Shown here piece by piece: positions 31,013 to 44,800 of a stretch of 64,000 nt of DNA. Position 1 is the first letter of the stretch, and every line of letters starts with the position of its first letter. A program made the translations under genes and the position numbers. The notes under the pieces are model-generated. The model saw only the letters and a program-made list of their open reading frames with translations, was not told where the DNA came from and made no database searches. The DNA comes from Aphelocoma coerulescens (taxonomy: Eukaryota; Chordata; Aves; Passeriformes; Corvidae): contig NW_027184078.1 of NCBI RefSeq assembly GCF_041296385.1, positions 434,001-498,000 on the forward strand. Direction: 5' to 3'.

Positions 31013-32234
31013 AGAGACCTCACAGTGCCCATTTATCTCCATGTCCCATAAATACAGCTCAGAGTAACCAGCTCAGAGGAGAAAGCCTGTGCTGTGGAGA
31101 TCAGAGTGGAGACGAATCCCCATTGTGGTGGTCTGTGGTGAATTGGATGAAATCCCTCCAGGAGTTCCTGTGTCTCCTTAGCAATTGAAGAGGGAGAATT
31201 TGTGATTAAAATCCAGTGAATTAAACACTTGCCCTGTAACTCCAATTGTGCTTCCCCAGTGGCCAAACATGGCAGGTGTCTTCCCAGGACAAGAATTGAT
31301 CCAGAATGTGGAATACTGATGTCTGCTTTGATCCACCACCACACTTGTTCAAACAACATCTGATTTAGTTACATCAGACACAGCTGTGAGACCTGGAGAC
31401 AGCCTTGTCTAGAAGCTGAGATGTATCCAGACAATGCAGTGCAGCATGTTGAATTCCAGCTTGGCAGTCATCAGGATGGCCCACCTTCCTCACTGGTCAC
31501 TAAAGTGGGAATATTGAACACTAATACACTCATAAAGTAATGAAGATATCACACCAAAAGTGTTTCTATGAGGACTGAGATAAGGGCAGTCAGGCACATC
31601 CAAAGTGCAGAGGGAGCCAGAGCCAGAGAAGGGCAAGATCTTTAGTGCAGTGCATCAAAGCCAAGCCTGGTACAGCTCCCTAAGTGATTCCAGGTTCGTG
31701 CTGAGCTGATGCACTGTCACTCTGCAGCCTGATGGTTCCCAGGGAGCTGCAATTTCAGGATACCAAGTGCCATGGATTCCCCTTCCTCCAAACATGGGCA
31801 TGGGAGTGTGAAAACAGTTTCTTCCTCCTTTTTCCCCATCTCAGAGCTTGGACAGAGAGACTCTTGCAACCCAGACCAGAGATTTAAGCTGGTGTTTTAA
31901 TTAGGGTGTCCATTAAATTTCACGGCAGGCAGTGGGGTCTGGGTTGAACTTTCCTGTCTTGCATTCCTTGTTGCAATTTCCTGGGAGCACGTTGGACTGA
32001 GATAAGCTCCCTGTACCTGCAGGGGTAACTGAGATCTCTGGAAAGGCACAAGTTTTCTTGATGTCTGAACTCGATTCTTTGAGCACTTGGCACCTTCAGA
32101 AGTCGCAGCTGGTGCCAGGTGCCAGGGGAGAGAGATCCAAGGGGTTGGGAGAGTATTTCCCTTCTTTGCTCACTTCCCTTCTGTGCCTGTTCCAGGTCAC
32201 CTGCGGGATCATCCCAACCCCGGGGACTGCAGGG
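31013..32234. other. Upstream region of the butyrophilin-like gene
   Basis: No repeat recognised. Just before the start codon, CCTGTTCCAG at about 32185-32194 could be an acceptor for a 5' UTR exon that carries the ATG. Confidence 0.35.
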
Positions 32235-32295
32235 ATGGAGCAGAGGAGATGGCCCCTGTTGGCTCTGACACTGTTTCTGGCCATCCCTGTCTCAG
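32235..32295 (+). CDS. BTN-like signal-peptide exon
   Basis: ATG at 32235, 20 codons plus one base, donor CTCAG/GTAACA. It encodes MEQRRWPLLALTLFLAIPVS, a typical leader. Confidence 0.8.
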
Positions 32296-35200
32296 GTAAC
32301 ACTTCCAGGAGCTGTTCTGCTCCTCTCTGGGGGATTCCAGCCTGCAGATGATCAGAAGTGCAGGAGCTGAGGGTCATGCTCTCCTGAACAGCCCTGATTT
32401 GAACTCCACAAGAGCCAGAGCTGCCCTGCCCCTCTGCTCTTGGGGAATCCAGCCCTTTGCAGCCTGAGTTTCTCTCCCTTGGTGGAGCCAGGGAAGCCCT
32501 AAGCCAAGGCAGCTCTGCCCTGTCCAGCCCTCCCCAGTGCCAGGAGCATTTCCCTGCCTGCACGGGCAGTTGGCATTGGCACAGCTGCCCCGCTGCTGTG
32601 GCACAGGGCTGCAAAGGGGCAGGGACAGCTGGGGACCTGCATGGAATGGCTCTGGACATGCTTTTATACTTTTTATTTTTTAATTTTCCACAAAATATTT
32701 CTATTCTCTACAACTTGTATCAATCCTTTCTGTTACAAACGATCGATGACTTAGGTGAGGAGAGACATTGCAGGCAACCGATACGATTGATATAAGCAAG
32801 CTCTGTTTATCAGCAATACAAAGGCACTTATATAGAGTATTGAATACAAGCTTATCAGTTCTTTAATTAGTTGAAACTTACAAAAGCGCATTCTGACCTC
32901 TACATAACTGGGTTAGATAAAAGACTACATTGGGCAAGCTTCTTATTATTTATGTTTTGTCTTGAGAGATCAAAGATCTTCCTCCCTTCTTAGGGATGGT
33001 CCATCTTATCAGCACAGCTGCACCTTCTCAAAAACTCCCTTCTGGTTCCCAGCCTGGTTTCTCACACAGGGATTTGTCTCATGTAGAATTTTTCTCACAC
33101 AGGCCTTTTTACTTGTACAGTTGGATTACTGATCCAATAATTCTATCAATGAGCCATGTCCCTGCTCCTCTAACCATTCTCCAACACCTTTCATCTATTA
33201 CTTTGGGCTTTTCAATTTCACCAGTTCCCATTTTGCCTCAGAGATAAGAAAATAAGGAGATAGGGAGTGAATGCTCCAAACCAGAATTAATTTCTCTTTT
33301 ATGAAAACTTCAGAAAAAGTATTGTAATTTTCATCAAACCATTGATTCTGCTTTCCTGGGTTTCTTTTCAAAACTTAAAATTTTCCTGAAAGAACTCTTG
33401 GGCTTTTTTTTTTTTTTTCTCAGATTTTGGTGTATTTCTGTGATGATCATGGCCTAAAGGTGTATGAACAGAAGAGATAAATGTCAGTGAATATTTGCAA
33501 CTTTCAGTTCTTCAGCACTGTTACTCCCAGTCCTCTATCCTTCACACCAGTACATTTTCTGATTGATTTCAGCCAGATGCTCACTCAAGTTTGGTTTCCA
33601 CAGAACATTTCAGGGTCACGGCTCCCTTGACTGTAGTTGGAATTGTCGGTCAGGATACAATCCTTCCTTGCACCATCTCTTCCACAAAGCCACTGGACAA
33701 CCCTCAAGTGCAGTGGAGGAAAATCACAGATGGGCACACAGAGGACATCTATACATATGGGCATTTTGGGGGTGAACCAATGCAGAAATACCATGGGAGA
33801 ACATCAGTGCCAGGAGATGGATTTGCCACTGGGAATGTGTCCCTGACATTAAAGAATGTCCAGCCAGCAGATGAAGGAAGATACATCTGCAGCGTGGAAT
33901 CCAGTGTCTGGTTCGCTGAAAATGACACCAAGCTCAGCATTGCAGGTTGGAGACTTTCTGGGCTGGGTGAGGAAGGGGGAAAGTTCTTACAGAGGGAAAA
34001 GAGCTCTCTGAAAGGTCACTGTCCCCCAGCTGATGCCGCCTCATATGACCCAACACATCACGTCCCCACTCCCAGCAGCCCGTGGGCCACATGGCAGCTG
34101 CCTTTTGATCCATGTCACACTTTATTTGTAAATCACTGAGAGGTCTGTAAAGAGCCAAGAAAATTCAACCCATGTGCCACCACCCAGGAGGGAACCCAGG
34201 AACTGCTAATCTTACCAGCCCCAGGAGGGTCATGGCAGCCCTCATAGTTTTAGGCAAGGAAGGAACCCTAAACCTGAATGTTCCAGGAGACACAGAGCCT
34301 GGACTGCACTGGGTTCAAAGGCAGTTGCACTGTCTGGTGGCAAACCAATCCTACATTTTAGCTCTTTTTCAGCCAAAGGAGATTTGGCACTTACGGCAGG
34401 TGAGTGTGGGATGAAAGAAAGACCATTGGAAAGGTTGTGTGAAAGACTGACAGAAACTGGCAGGAAACTCTGGGTTAAGCAAGAGCTGTGAATCCAAGGA
34501 AGAGCTGCTTTCATGCCAGCTTCTCCCACTAACAAACTCTCTTGCCTTTAAGGTACTGGGGAAGTGTTCATTGACGTTCTGGGCTACCGGGAGCAAGAAC
34601 TCGAGCTCGGCTGCAGATCACAGGGATGGTTCCCCAAACCTACTGTCCAGTGGGTTACTGAGGATGGACAGAGGCTTTCAGCAGACACTGAAATACACCA
34701 GGACAATGGGAAACTCTTCAGTGTGCAGAGTCGAGTCACAGTTACAGGAGAGCAAGTGGGAAAAGTCACCTGTCAAATCCTGAACCCTCTGCTGCAGGTG
34801 GAGAAGAAAACTACTTTGAGTCTCTCAGGTGAGTCCCATCATCCTGAGAAGTCTTTGCTGGAGGTTCATTGTCTCAGGAGCCCTGTGAGGCCATGGCAGC
34901 CCTTGTAGTTTTAGGCACAGAAAGAGCTCTAAACCTGAATGTTCCAGGAGACCCAGAGCCTGGACTGCACTAGGTTTGAAAGCAGTTGCACTGTGTGGTG
35001 AAATGGAGCAGGCAGGAACAGCTTGGTTAAGCTGCAAAAGAGCCTGGGGTGAGTTCCTGTGCCAAGAGATGCTCTGGATGCTCCTTGCCCAGCCTGAGCC
35101 CTGTTCTGACCCGCGTAGGGCTGGCAAGCTGCAATAATCCCTGCTGGGGAGGTGTGAGCCCACCTGAGAGACGCCTGAGTGCTCAGCATCTCTGGCTATG

Positions 35201-35804
35201 GGACTGATGGGAATGGGGGCCCTACCTGTTGGGATTTCTCTGCTGGGCTAAGGAGATGTTCCGGGCTGCCAGTTCCCCCCAGCTGGACAGTCGACACCAT
35301 TTGTGTGCAGGTATTGATAACGTCAAGTGGAGCTGGTCAGCCTGGATTCACTGATCAAAAACAGCACAGAATGCCAGAATTATGGAATCATAGAATGATT
35401 TGGGTTTGATGCGGCCTTAAAGATCGCCTCATTCCAAGCATCGCTGCATGGACACGGATGCCACTCACTAGACCATGTTTTTCAAAGTCCTGTCCAACAT
35501 GGCCTTGAAAACTTCTGGGCTTCTACAGATTCATGCTAAAAGAGGAATATAAACCACATACCTTCTCCCTGCCTGCTATGAAATAGTGGGGAGCTAAGAG
35601 GCAAATTGTCTTGTTTTAAGAGATAGGTGTCTTCCAAGGAAGACAGGAACCTTCCTGGAATGGAAGAGATGACTCCTCTCCCTCCAACTTATTATAGCTT
35701 TGAAATTATGGGGCTTTTGGGCAAAGATATGTGAAAATGAATAACAGTTCTTTACTAGAATGTTTCTAACTATCTATCTATCTATATAGAGAAAAACAAA
35801 CAAT

Positions 35805-35845
<41 letters not shown>

Positions 35846-38800
35846 ACCAGAAAACCCAATAACAGCCTTTTTCCTGCCAATCAAGCACTTTTCCTTTTTG
35901 GCGTAGTTATGACCACACCAGTGAGGAGGCGCTGTTGGCCCATATTGAGGCAGAAGGGGTGCAGTGACTCCCCCATGGATGCAGGGGGCACTCCAATGCA
36001 AGCCCTGAGCCTCCCCAGGGGTTAATGGTGGCCCTGGGAAGAGAGAGAAGGTGGAGTGTAAAGGGGGCTGCTGGGTTTCCCCGTGTCCTCATGTGTCCGG
36101 TGAAATATCGTGGTGATGGCAGCTCCGGTAAGGTTCCAGTCCATCAGCAGTGGGGAAGGTGCTCTCTCTATCTCTCTCTTTCAGGAGAGAGAAGGTGTGG
36201 GTCTGCCCTGGCAAGAGTGGGTGCTGCAGAGAAAGTCCCAGTCACCAGACAATTCACTGTAAGCAGTGGCCTTACCAATAGGCAGTCAGGAGAAACTTCA
36301 CAGCAGCACCAAACCCCTCTGGCAGCAGAAGTGGAGCACCAAAAACCACCACCTTCTCCCCTCCAAGCTGGGCCAAGACTGACCCACCCCTAGCTAAGAA
36401 ACAGCTGAAACCACACCACTTTCCCCTTCCCCTGCAGAACCATTTCAATGGAATTCCAAGACACCCAGATATCTTTTTATCTCTTAAATACCATCCATTC
36501 ATCATCTCCTGTGGAACAAATGGGAAGAAAATTCCCTAAGAAAAAGCATAACCCACAACATTATCCACCACAAATTTATTTCCCATACCAGCATTACATC
36601 AAACTTAGACTTTTAAATTGTGTACACATTCATGCATTACCCTAACTCTATACATATGTACATCTAGATCTAGATATAGGTACAGTATGACAGACAGTTC
36701 ACCCCAAAATAAGGTCCCCTTGAGGGTTACATCTTGTCTCTCCATCCTTCTGCGTCACCCACCATGTGCAACCTGGCCCCTGAGTAAAGACAACCCCATG
36801 GATGAGTTTGTCTTTGCTTGAGGCAGAATTAATCCAAACAGTCTTTCCTAACATACCTCTCATATGCACCACCAGAACATTGTCTGTTGTACGCAGGGGT
36901 TCAGATTGGGCAGGGCCTGCTCAGTTAGTGGAACCTCTGGTGTTAACCACCTATGTAGCTTTTGCTAAATGCAGATCCCACTGCTTGAATGTCCCACCAC
37001 CCATTGCCTTCAATGTTGTAAGAGTCCATTGCACAACTCAGCTTTCCCAGCTGCTGGTGCATGGTAAGGGATGTGGTACACCCATTCAATGCCGTGTCCC
37101 CTAGCCAAGGTGTTTTGAGGCTATTCTTGAAATGAGTTCCATTGTCTGACTCAATTCTCTCGAGGGTACCATGCCTCCAAAGGACTTGCTTTTCAAGGCC
37201 CAGGATGGTGTTCTGGGCAGTGGCTTGAGGCATAGAGTAGGTCTCCAACCATCCAGTCATGGCTTCTACCATTATGAGCACATAGCGCTTGCCGTGGCGG
37301 GTTTGAGGCAGTGTGATGTAATCAATTTGCCCGGCCTCCCCATACTTGTATTTGGACCATCGCCCACCATACCACAAGGGCTTCACCTGCTTGGCCTGCT
37401 TGATCGCAGCGCATGTCTCACAATCATGGATGACCTGGGAGATACTGTCCATGATTAGATCCACCCCTCGGTCTTGTGCCCACTTATAGGTGGCATCTCT
37501 GCCCTGGTGTCCGGAGGCATTGTGGGCCTATCAAGCCAGAAATAACTCTCCCTTGTGTTTCCAATCCAAATCCATCTGTGACACCTCTATTTTTGCAGCC
37601 TGTTCCACCTGTTCATTGTTGTGGTGCTCCTCATTAGCCCAACTCTTGGGTACATGGGCATACACATGATTGACTTTCACAGATAGCTCCTCTACCTGAG
37701 TGGCAATGTCTTGCCATGCTTCAGCAGCTCAGACTGGTCTTCCTCTATGCTGCCAACTGGCCTTTTTCCACCTTTCCAGCCACCCCCACGCAGCATTGGC
37801 TACCATCCATGAATCTGTGTAAAGGCAGAGCTTTGGCCACTTCTGTCTTTCAGCAATGTCTCAGTCCAGCTGGATTGCTTTGAGTTCAGCAAGTTGGCTC
37901 GATTCACCTTCTCCTTCAGTAGCTTCTGCAACCTGTCATGTGGGGCTCCATATGGCTGCTTTCCACTTTCGGTTCATCCCTACGATGTGACAGGAACCAC
38001 CAATGAAAAGAGTGTAGCATGTTTCATCTTGTGGCAGTTGGTTGTGTGGTGGAGCTTCCTCATCAAGAGTCACTTGTTCCTACTCCTCTTCATCCATCAG
38101 ACCAAAATTTTCACCTTCAAGCCAATTTGTAATTATTTCCAAGATCCCAGGGCAATTCAAGTTTCCAGTACAGGTGCGCTGTGTGATGAGGGCGATCCAT
38201 TTCCTCCATGTGGTGTTGGTGGTGTGGTGGGTAGACGGAACTTTTCCTTTGAACATCCACCCCAGCACCGGTAGTCAGGGTGCCAGGAAAAGTTTTGCCT
38301 CTGTGCCAATCACCTCTTAGGCAGCTTGAACTCCTTCATAGGCTGACAGGATTTCCTTCTCTGTTGAGGTGCAGTTGGCTTCTGACCCGCTGTAGTTTCG
38401 GCTTCAGAATCCCAGTGGTCAGCCTTGAATCTCACCGGCCTGTGTGGCTTTGTCGAGATGGACATAACAGAACACACTTGTTGTAATCCAAAGTCGTAAA
38501 AGTTTTTATTTTCTCTACTGCTATTCTTATACCTCTTCACAATTGCAGTGGCTTATTGAGTTTGGCTGCTTAACAATGACAAGGCTGTCTAACAAACAAT
38601 GACCATTCAAGCTGTAAAACAATCAGCTATACAAGCAAAGGTATAGTTGCTACATGTTATCTGCCATGTTCTTCCTTGTACACTCTTAATGTCCCAAAAC
38701 AAGAACATTCTCTCTTTGTGTCCAGAACATCTTCTCTCATTGATTATCTTCTTGCCTTTCTCTGTGGGCTTCACTGAAGCTACAGAATTTTGCTGTAAAT

Positions 38801-41800
38801 TCTCATGGGTAAATTCAGACCGATTTCAGGTCTGACTCTGTGAGGCCCCCAGACCAGCTGTCAGCCTCATCAGGTCCCCCCTTTTTTTTTTGTATTACAA
38901 AGGCAGCATTTATTGACTTGCAGGGCCCTTTGCAAAAAAGACAATAAACACGGCACAATGAGCCGGATGCAAAAAACCCCAATAGGATCAGGCATCCAAT
39001 TTTAAGTAGATTTTTGATCCATCCTGCAATTTGCCAATTGCCAAACAAACTATTAAGCCAATCAGATTCTGATTCTTCACGCAATTTTGACACGCTCGTT
39101 TGCAATTCTTTAATGTGGGCATGAATAGATTTTGAATGATCAGACAAATTTGTACAACACATTCCATCGAAATCCTCACATCCATGTCCATGTGCTAGTA
39201 ACAAAAAATCAATAGCAGCTCTATTTTGCAGTGTAGCATGCCTTACTGAAACCAACATCTTTTAATAATCCAGCTAAAGCAAGCGAAGTAACGTAAGTCT
39301 GCCAAGCTAACCAACATCCTAACTTGTTTAACAGTCCCAATGCTTTAGCAGATGATATTTGTGGAGAAAAGAAGGAAACAGCCCATCGAGTACCTGGTGG
39401 CCAAAATTTGGTGTTGTCATCACAATCAGGGGCAAACGCACGGGTGCTGCGTTTTCCCCTCCATGGTTTACGCTGTAAAATCATAGCTATGTGTTAGATG
39501 TTAACAGTGAGAGTCGTCCTAAGCTGCAAGGACCTCCCTTGATGTGTGATGGAATCGCAGCCCATGCTTGGTCTCTGCAAATAAAAAACACCCCTGGTGG
39601 CAAAGCTAGAGGAACAGTAGTAGAGTGTGAAATATGTGGTGAACTGTAATTGCAACTGTAATTTGCAAATATGGGTTGGTTAGGAGAAACATCCCATACT
39701 TTGGACTGATCAGATCCAGAGTAATTAAACTTAACACAAAGGTCCATTTTCACGGATCCTAAAAGCTCTGTTTCCTGCGGCTCAAGAGTTGCAGGGGGAA
39801 GGTATGAAACCCATTGATCTCAAGCATCAGCGTGATTGCATGATTTAAAAGCTTGCTAACTGTCTTAGGCTTTGGCCAGTCATCTATCGGCAAGCCAACA
39901 AGGCAGGTAGAAAGAGGATTGTCAGGAGTAGCAGTGGCTAAACACAGAGTATCTTGCCCTGTCACATTGGCCAGGGTACCTCACACATTGGTTCTTGGCT
40001 GACTGACAGGCCAAGCAGAAACAGCAGGCACTAAGCTCAGCAAAACTGACAAGGACCATATTGGCACCTGCATTTTTCTATTATTTGTTGCCATTTGCAC
40101 TCCAGTACATCCCAATGCAAGCCAATACCCCTCGATCACAGGGATATACAGTGCAATACAGTCCTCCTTGGTCACCAGTGCTCGATGCTTTCTCTGGTCA
40201 GAAGTAGCTTGAACTACGCTGCCAAGGTCATCAGCCTGTGTTGCTGTTATCCTCAGGATCTGGCTGAACAGGTGGTGGGATGTTCTGCCACAAATCAGGT
40301 CACACACACCTTGCTGGCACCCACCATGGTCCAGTACCTGTGGAAACACAAGTGTATCCACGCCCCCAAGTGAAAAGGTCCCAGGGACCTTCCCACTGGC
40401 TGGTGAGCAAATTCCTTACCCACACTTTAGCTCGAGGCAAATGTGGTGGACTGCAAGGAATAAAAATGATTTAAAATTGAGGGATTGTTTGAATGAGCCA
40501 GTATGGTCAAGTGATTTATGGTATATACAGCTTTCAAAAGTCTGGACTGTGGGGTTTCCCCTTGCATTCTCCCTTTTTGTTTTCCTCTAACAGTTTTAAG
40601 TGTGTGATGAGCATGTTTAACAACAGCCTGACCAGTGGGAGAATGAGGAATACTAAATATGTGAGAGATACCCCACAGACGTAAAAAATTCCTAACTTTC
40701 TAAGAGGTGTAGGCTGGCCCATTGTCAGTTTTCACACAGGCAGGTGTGCCTAAAGCAGCAAAGGCCTGCTGCCAGTGCAAAATGACATCACGGGCCTTTT
40801 CTCCAGCATGAGCAGAATCCCATATAACAGAGGAAAAGGTGTCAATGGATACATGTACATATTTAAAAAGACCAAATTCTGAAATGTGTGTAACATCAGT
40901 CTGCCAAAGCTATAGGGCCAAAGACCACGGGGATTTACTCCTAAGGGTAAAGGTCCATTAAAGTTATGACAATCTGGGGAAACACTAACAATAGCATGAG
41001 CTTCTGTAGGTGGTAGCGAAAACTGTTTACACAACGTGCGCGCATTTTGATGAAAAAGGTATGAGATGTTTTAGCCTGGGCTAGTTTATCTGGCTGAGGA
41101 ACTGCCCAAACAGGATTAGGTAATGCATCAGCACAGGCATAGCCTTCTGCAAGAAATCCTGGTAGGTTTGTATGGCTTCTAAAATGCAAAACACAAAAAG
41201 AATAAAGGCATTGCAAAACAGCTGTCCATAAAGCCTTTAGCAAAAGAAACAAATCAGCATTATTAACTTCTTTTTAAAGGGAACAATCTACTCGTTGTAC
41301 GACATCTGCAACATAAGCTGAATCAACAGTTATGTTAAAAGGTTCGTTAAAATGGCAAAAGGCCATAGTAACTGCTTTTAATTCGACCAGTTGTGTGGAT
41401 CCAGTACCCTGACCTTGAGAAGTCTGCCATCTGTCCTCATTCCTCCAGGTAACAATTGCTGTTCCTGATTTTCCTGACCCATCTGTACATACTGTAGGCC
41501 CATTTACAGGAGTACAACTTAATTTAGGTTTTGCTAATAATGGGATGGTATTCAGTGATTGTAGTAATTTATGACTGGGAAAGTGGTAATCAATTTGTCC
41601 TGTGTAGCTCTGCAGTGTGCTCTGCAGTGCAGAACTATTGGCCAAGGACCATTCAAAATAATCTTGCTGAATAGGAATAGTAAATTTAGCAGGATCTTGG
41701 GCAGTAATTTGCAGGCATCGGTGTAGACAATAATTAACTGAGCAATCAATTCAAAAATTGTAGTGACAGTTTCTTTAGGTTTGTGAGGTAAAAACATCCA

Positions 41801-44800
41801 TTCTAGAATATGCAATGGGTCAGGGGACCAATGGTCAGACCATTGTGCAATAATACCTGTTGGATGAAATTCTGGAATTACAACAAAAACAACGATGTCC
41901 ACACGGTACACATGGTGATTGGAAATAGTTTGTTGTACCTTATCGAAGGCCCGTTGAGCTTCAAGGGTAATCTGTCTTGGTGAGTTTAAATCTGGATCTC
42001 CTGCTAATATATTGAACAATGGAGAAAGTTGTGCAGTGGTGAGTCCTAAATAGGGGCGCAGCCAATTAATGGTTCCTAACAATTTCTGTGCATCATTTAG
42101 GGTGTGCAATGTAGTGTCAAATTGAACAGACTGAGGGCATATGGTACGTTCAAATATTTTTAATCCCAAATATTTCCAGGGTCCTTCTGTTTGGTTTTTT
42201 TCCGGTGCAATCTGTAATCCATATGTGTGAAGAGCCTTTAAAAGCTCTGGCTGTATGTTTTGCAAATCCTGTTTGCAAGAAGATGTTATCAGTATGTCAT
42301 CCATATAGTGATAGCAATAACTGTTAGGGAATTGTTCTCTGATAGGCGATAGAGCTCCGGCCACATACATTTGACAAATAGTTGGACTGTTTTTCATACC
42401 AGCATTCTTAACAGCTGGTACTGAAAATGCAAATTTTGGTCTATCATCAGGGTGTAAGGGAATTGTAAAGAAACAATCTTTCAAATCAATGACTAAAATG
42501 TCCCATGTTGCAGGAATCATGGTAGGAGATGGCATGCCTGGTTGCAGTGCACCCATACCTTCTATGACTTCATTCATGCGTCTCAGATCATGCACCAATC
42601 TCCATTTGCCTGATTTCTTTAGAATCACAAATACAGGAGTATTCCAAGGGCTGACAGACGGCTCTATGTGCCCTTGCAATAACTGCTCATTGACTAAATT
42701 GTTCAGGGTGGCAAGTTTCTGTTGTGTTAAAGGCCACTGTGTTTGCCACACCGGTCAGTCAGTTAACCATCGTAGGAGTGTTACTGGGTGGCAACTGCCC
42801 TGCTGCACAATGATCCCTATTAAAAATTTGTGACAATTGTAACTCCCCAAGTGGCCAAAACATCACATCCCCATAAATTTAGAGGCGCAGCAGTCACATA
42901 TGGGCGAACTGTAGCAACCTGATTGTCTGGATTTTTTATGAGCACAAAATGTGCACTTAAATAACTGTATCATTCCCCCAAGACCCACAATTGAATTTTC
43001 CACTGCAGTGATAGGCCATGAGTTTGGCCAGTCATGATGTGAAATCACCGTGACATCTGCTCCCGTATCAATCAACCCTTTGATCTTAGCAGTCTGTGGT
43101 TGTGCTCCCTTCAGTGTTAGCTCATAAATCAGCTGTGGCCTTTCCTTGGAGAGTTGTTGAGTCCAAAAAACCTGAGGCGTGCCGGTAGAATTGAAGCCTT
43201 GGTCTCCTCTCTCTTTAAGTGGGATGGGAACAAAAGATTTGAAAGGTACAAGCTGAGCAATATGAGTATGAGCAGGTATGACTGCAGGAGGAGTGGGTGT
43301 AGAAACCATTTGTCTTGATTTGAAAAACAGGTGTCTGCTAAGGATGGCAGGAGCCCCCCTTGGATTGGCAGATGCAACCCCCCTTCCCTTCGAATTATTA
43401 TAATTTTGAAATCAAGGGGCTTTTAGGCAAAGATGTGGGAAATAGGATTAACAGTTCCTTACTATTCTATATCTATACGTGTATAACAAGTCAAACAAAC
43501 AACAATAACTATGGCAGTAACAGCAAACAATCACAAACCCAGTCCCAGCCTTCTCAGCTGTCAGGCCCTTTCCCCTTGGGTGCAGTTCCACTCGCAGCCA
43601 GCTGGGGCGCTGGTGGCTCCCAGTGAGCAGGGCAGGTGCAATGGTTCCCCCACGGCTGCAGGGGGCGCTCCGGAGCGAGCTCAGGGAGCACACGGCACTG
43701 GCAGCCTGGGATCCCGGGAAGGGACGGAACAAAAAAAGCTTCACAAACCCCTTGGGCAGCCGATCCCAGTGTCCGGCCGGACCCTTGGGAACAGCAGGCT
43801 GGAACGGCAGGGACGAGCACAAATCCCGGATGGCAGACGAGGTGTATCCAAACAGAGAACCCCCTGGAGGTCTGGGCAGGGAGGGCGAGCATGGCTACAA
43901 CGTAGCAAAGGCTTAAAGCAGCGGCGGGGCAGGGCGGCCACGGCCCGGCTCCGAGCAGGGCAGGGAAGGCGGGCTTGGGATCCCAGGGCTTCTCCAGCAG
44001 AAGGAAAAGCAGCCGAAGAAAGCAGCCTCCCTCTCTGTCCATAGCACTGGAGACTGACTGCCCACACTCAGATGAAACAAAAAAGTAGCCACCGCTTTTG
44101 TTTTTCTTAAATACCCAGCCATTTGTCCCCCTAGCAACATGTATGGGCAAAATTCCTTTAACAGGAAAAAAAAAAAAAAAACAGGAGAGCTCCTAAAACC
44201 CCAACACCATTGCACATATTTGTCCTGTAAAGTCTGCATCAATTACTCCTGGATACACAAAAATCCCTTGCAAAGTAGCACTTGATCTTCCTATTAGCAA
44301 AGCATTTAAGTTTTGTCCTCTGGGTCTATGTGCATCCAAAGGCACTTTATGAACTGCAGCAAAGTCTATGATTACTGTGTTGGTGGTGCAAACATCCATC
44401 CCTGCTGAACCTTTTGTTCGTCCAGCAAGCCGGTCACATAAACCTGTGCTGGGCACAGCAGTTCTTGGAGAAGTATTTCTGCAAGCACCAAACCTCGAGT
44501 TCCCCTGATTCTTAAGGGGCTGCCCATTGTAATGGAATTGAGATTTACATTGTTTCGCATAATGTCCTGGTTTACCATATCGATTACACAAAGTTGCTCC
44601 CGGGGCTGCTTTGTTGTGTTAATTGCTCAGGAGGACAGAGTTCTGTGTGGGCACTGAGATTCAAGGTGGCCCAGCTGTCCACAGGTATAACAGTGATGTG
44701 TTACTTTAATAGTTGCTGCAACAGCCGTACTAACAGACTCAGTTAGCATAGCCATTTGGTGTGGTGCAGTCCCTATTTTTGCACATGCATTAATCATATC

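Noticed and set aside
35800..35850. CAA run as a possible CRISPR or tandem gene array
   Set aside because: Simple trinucleotide repeat inside an LTR; no spacer structure.
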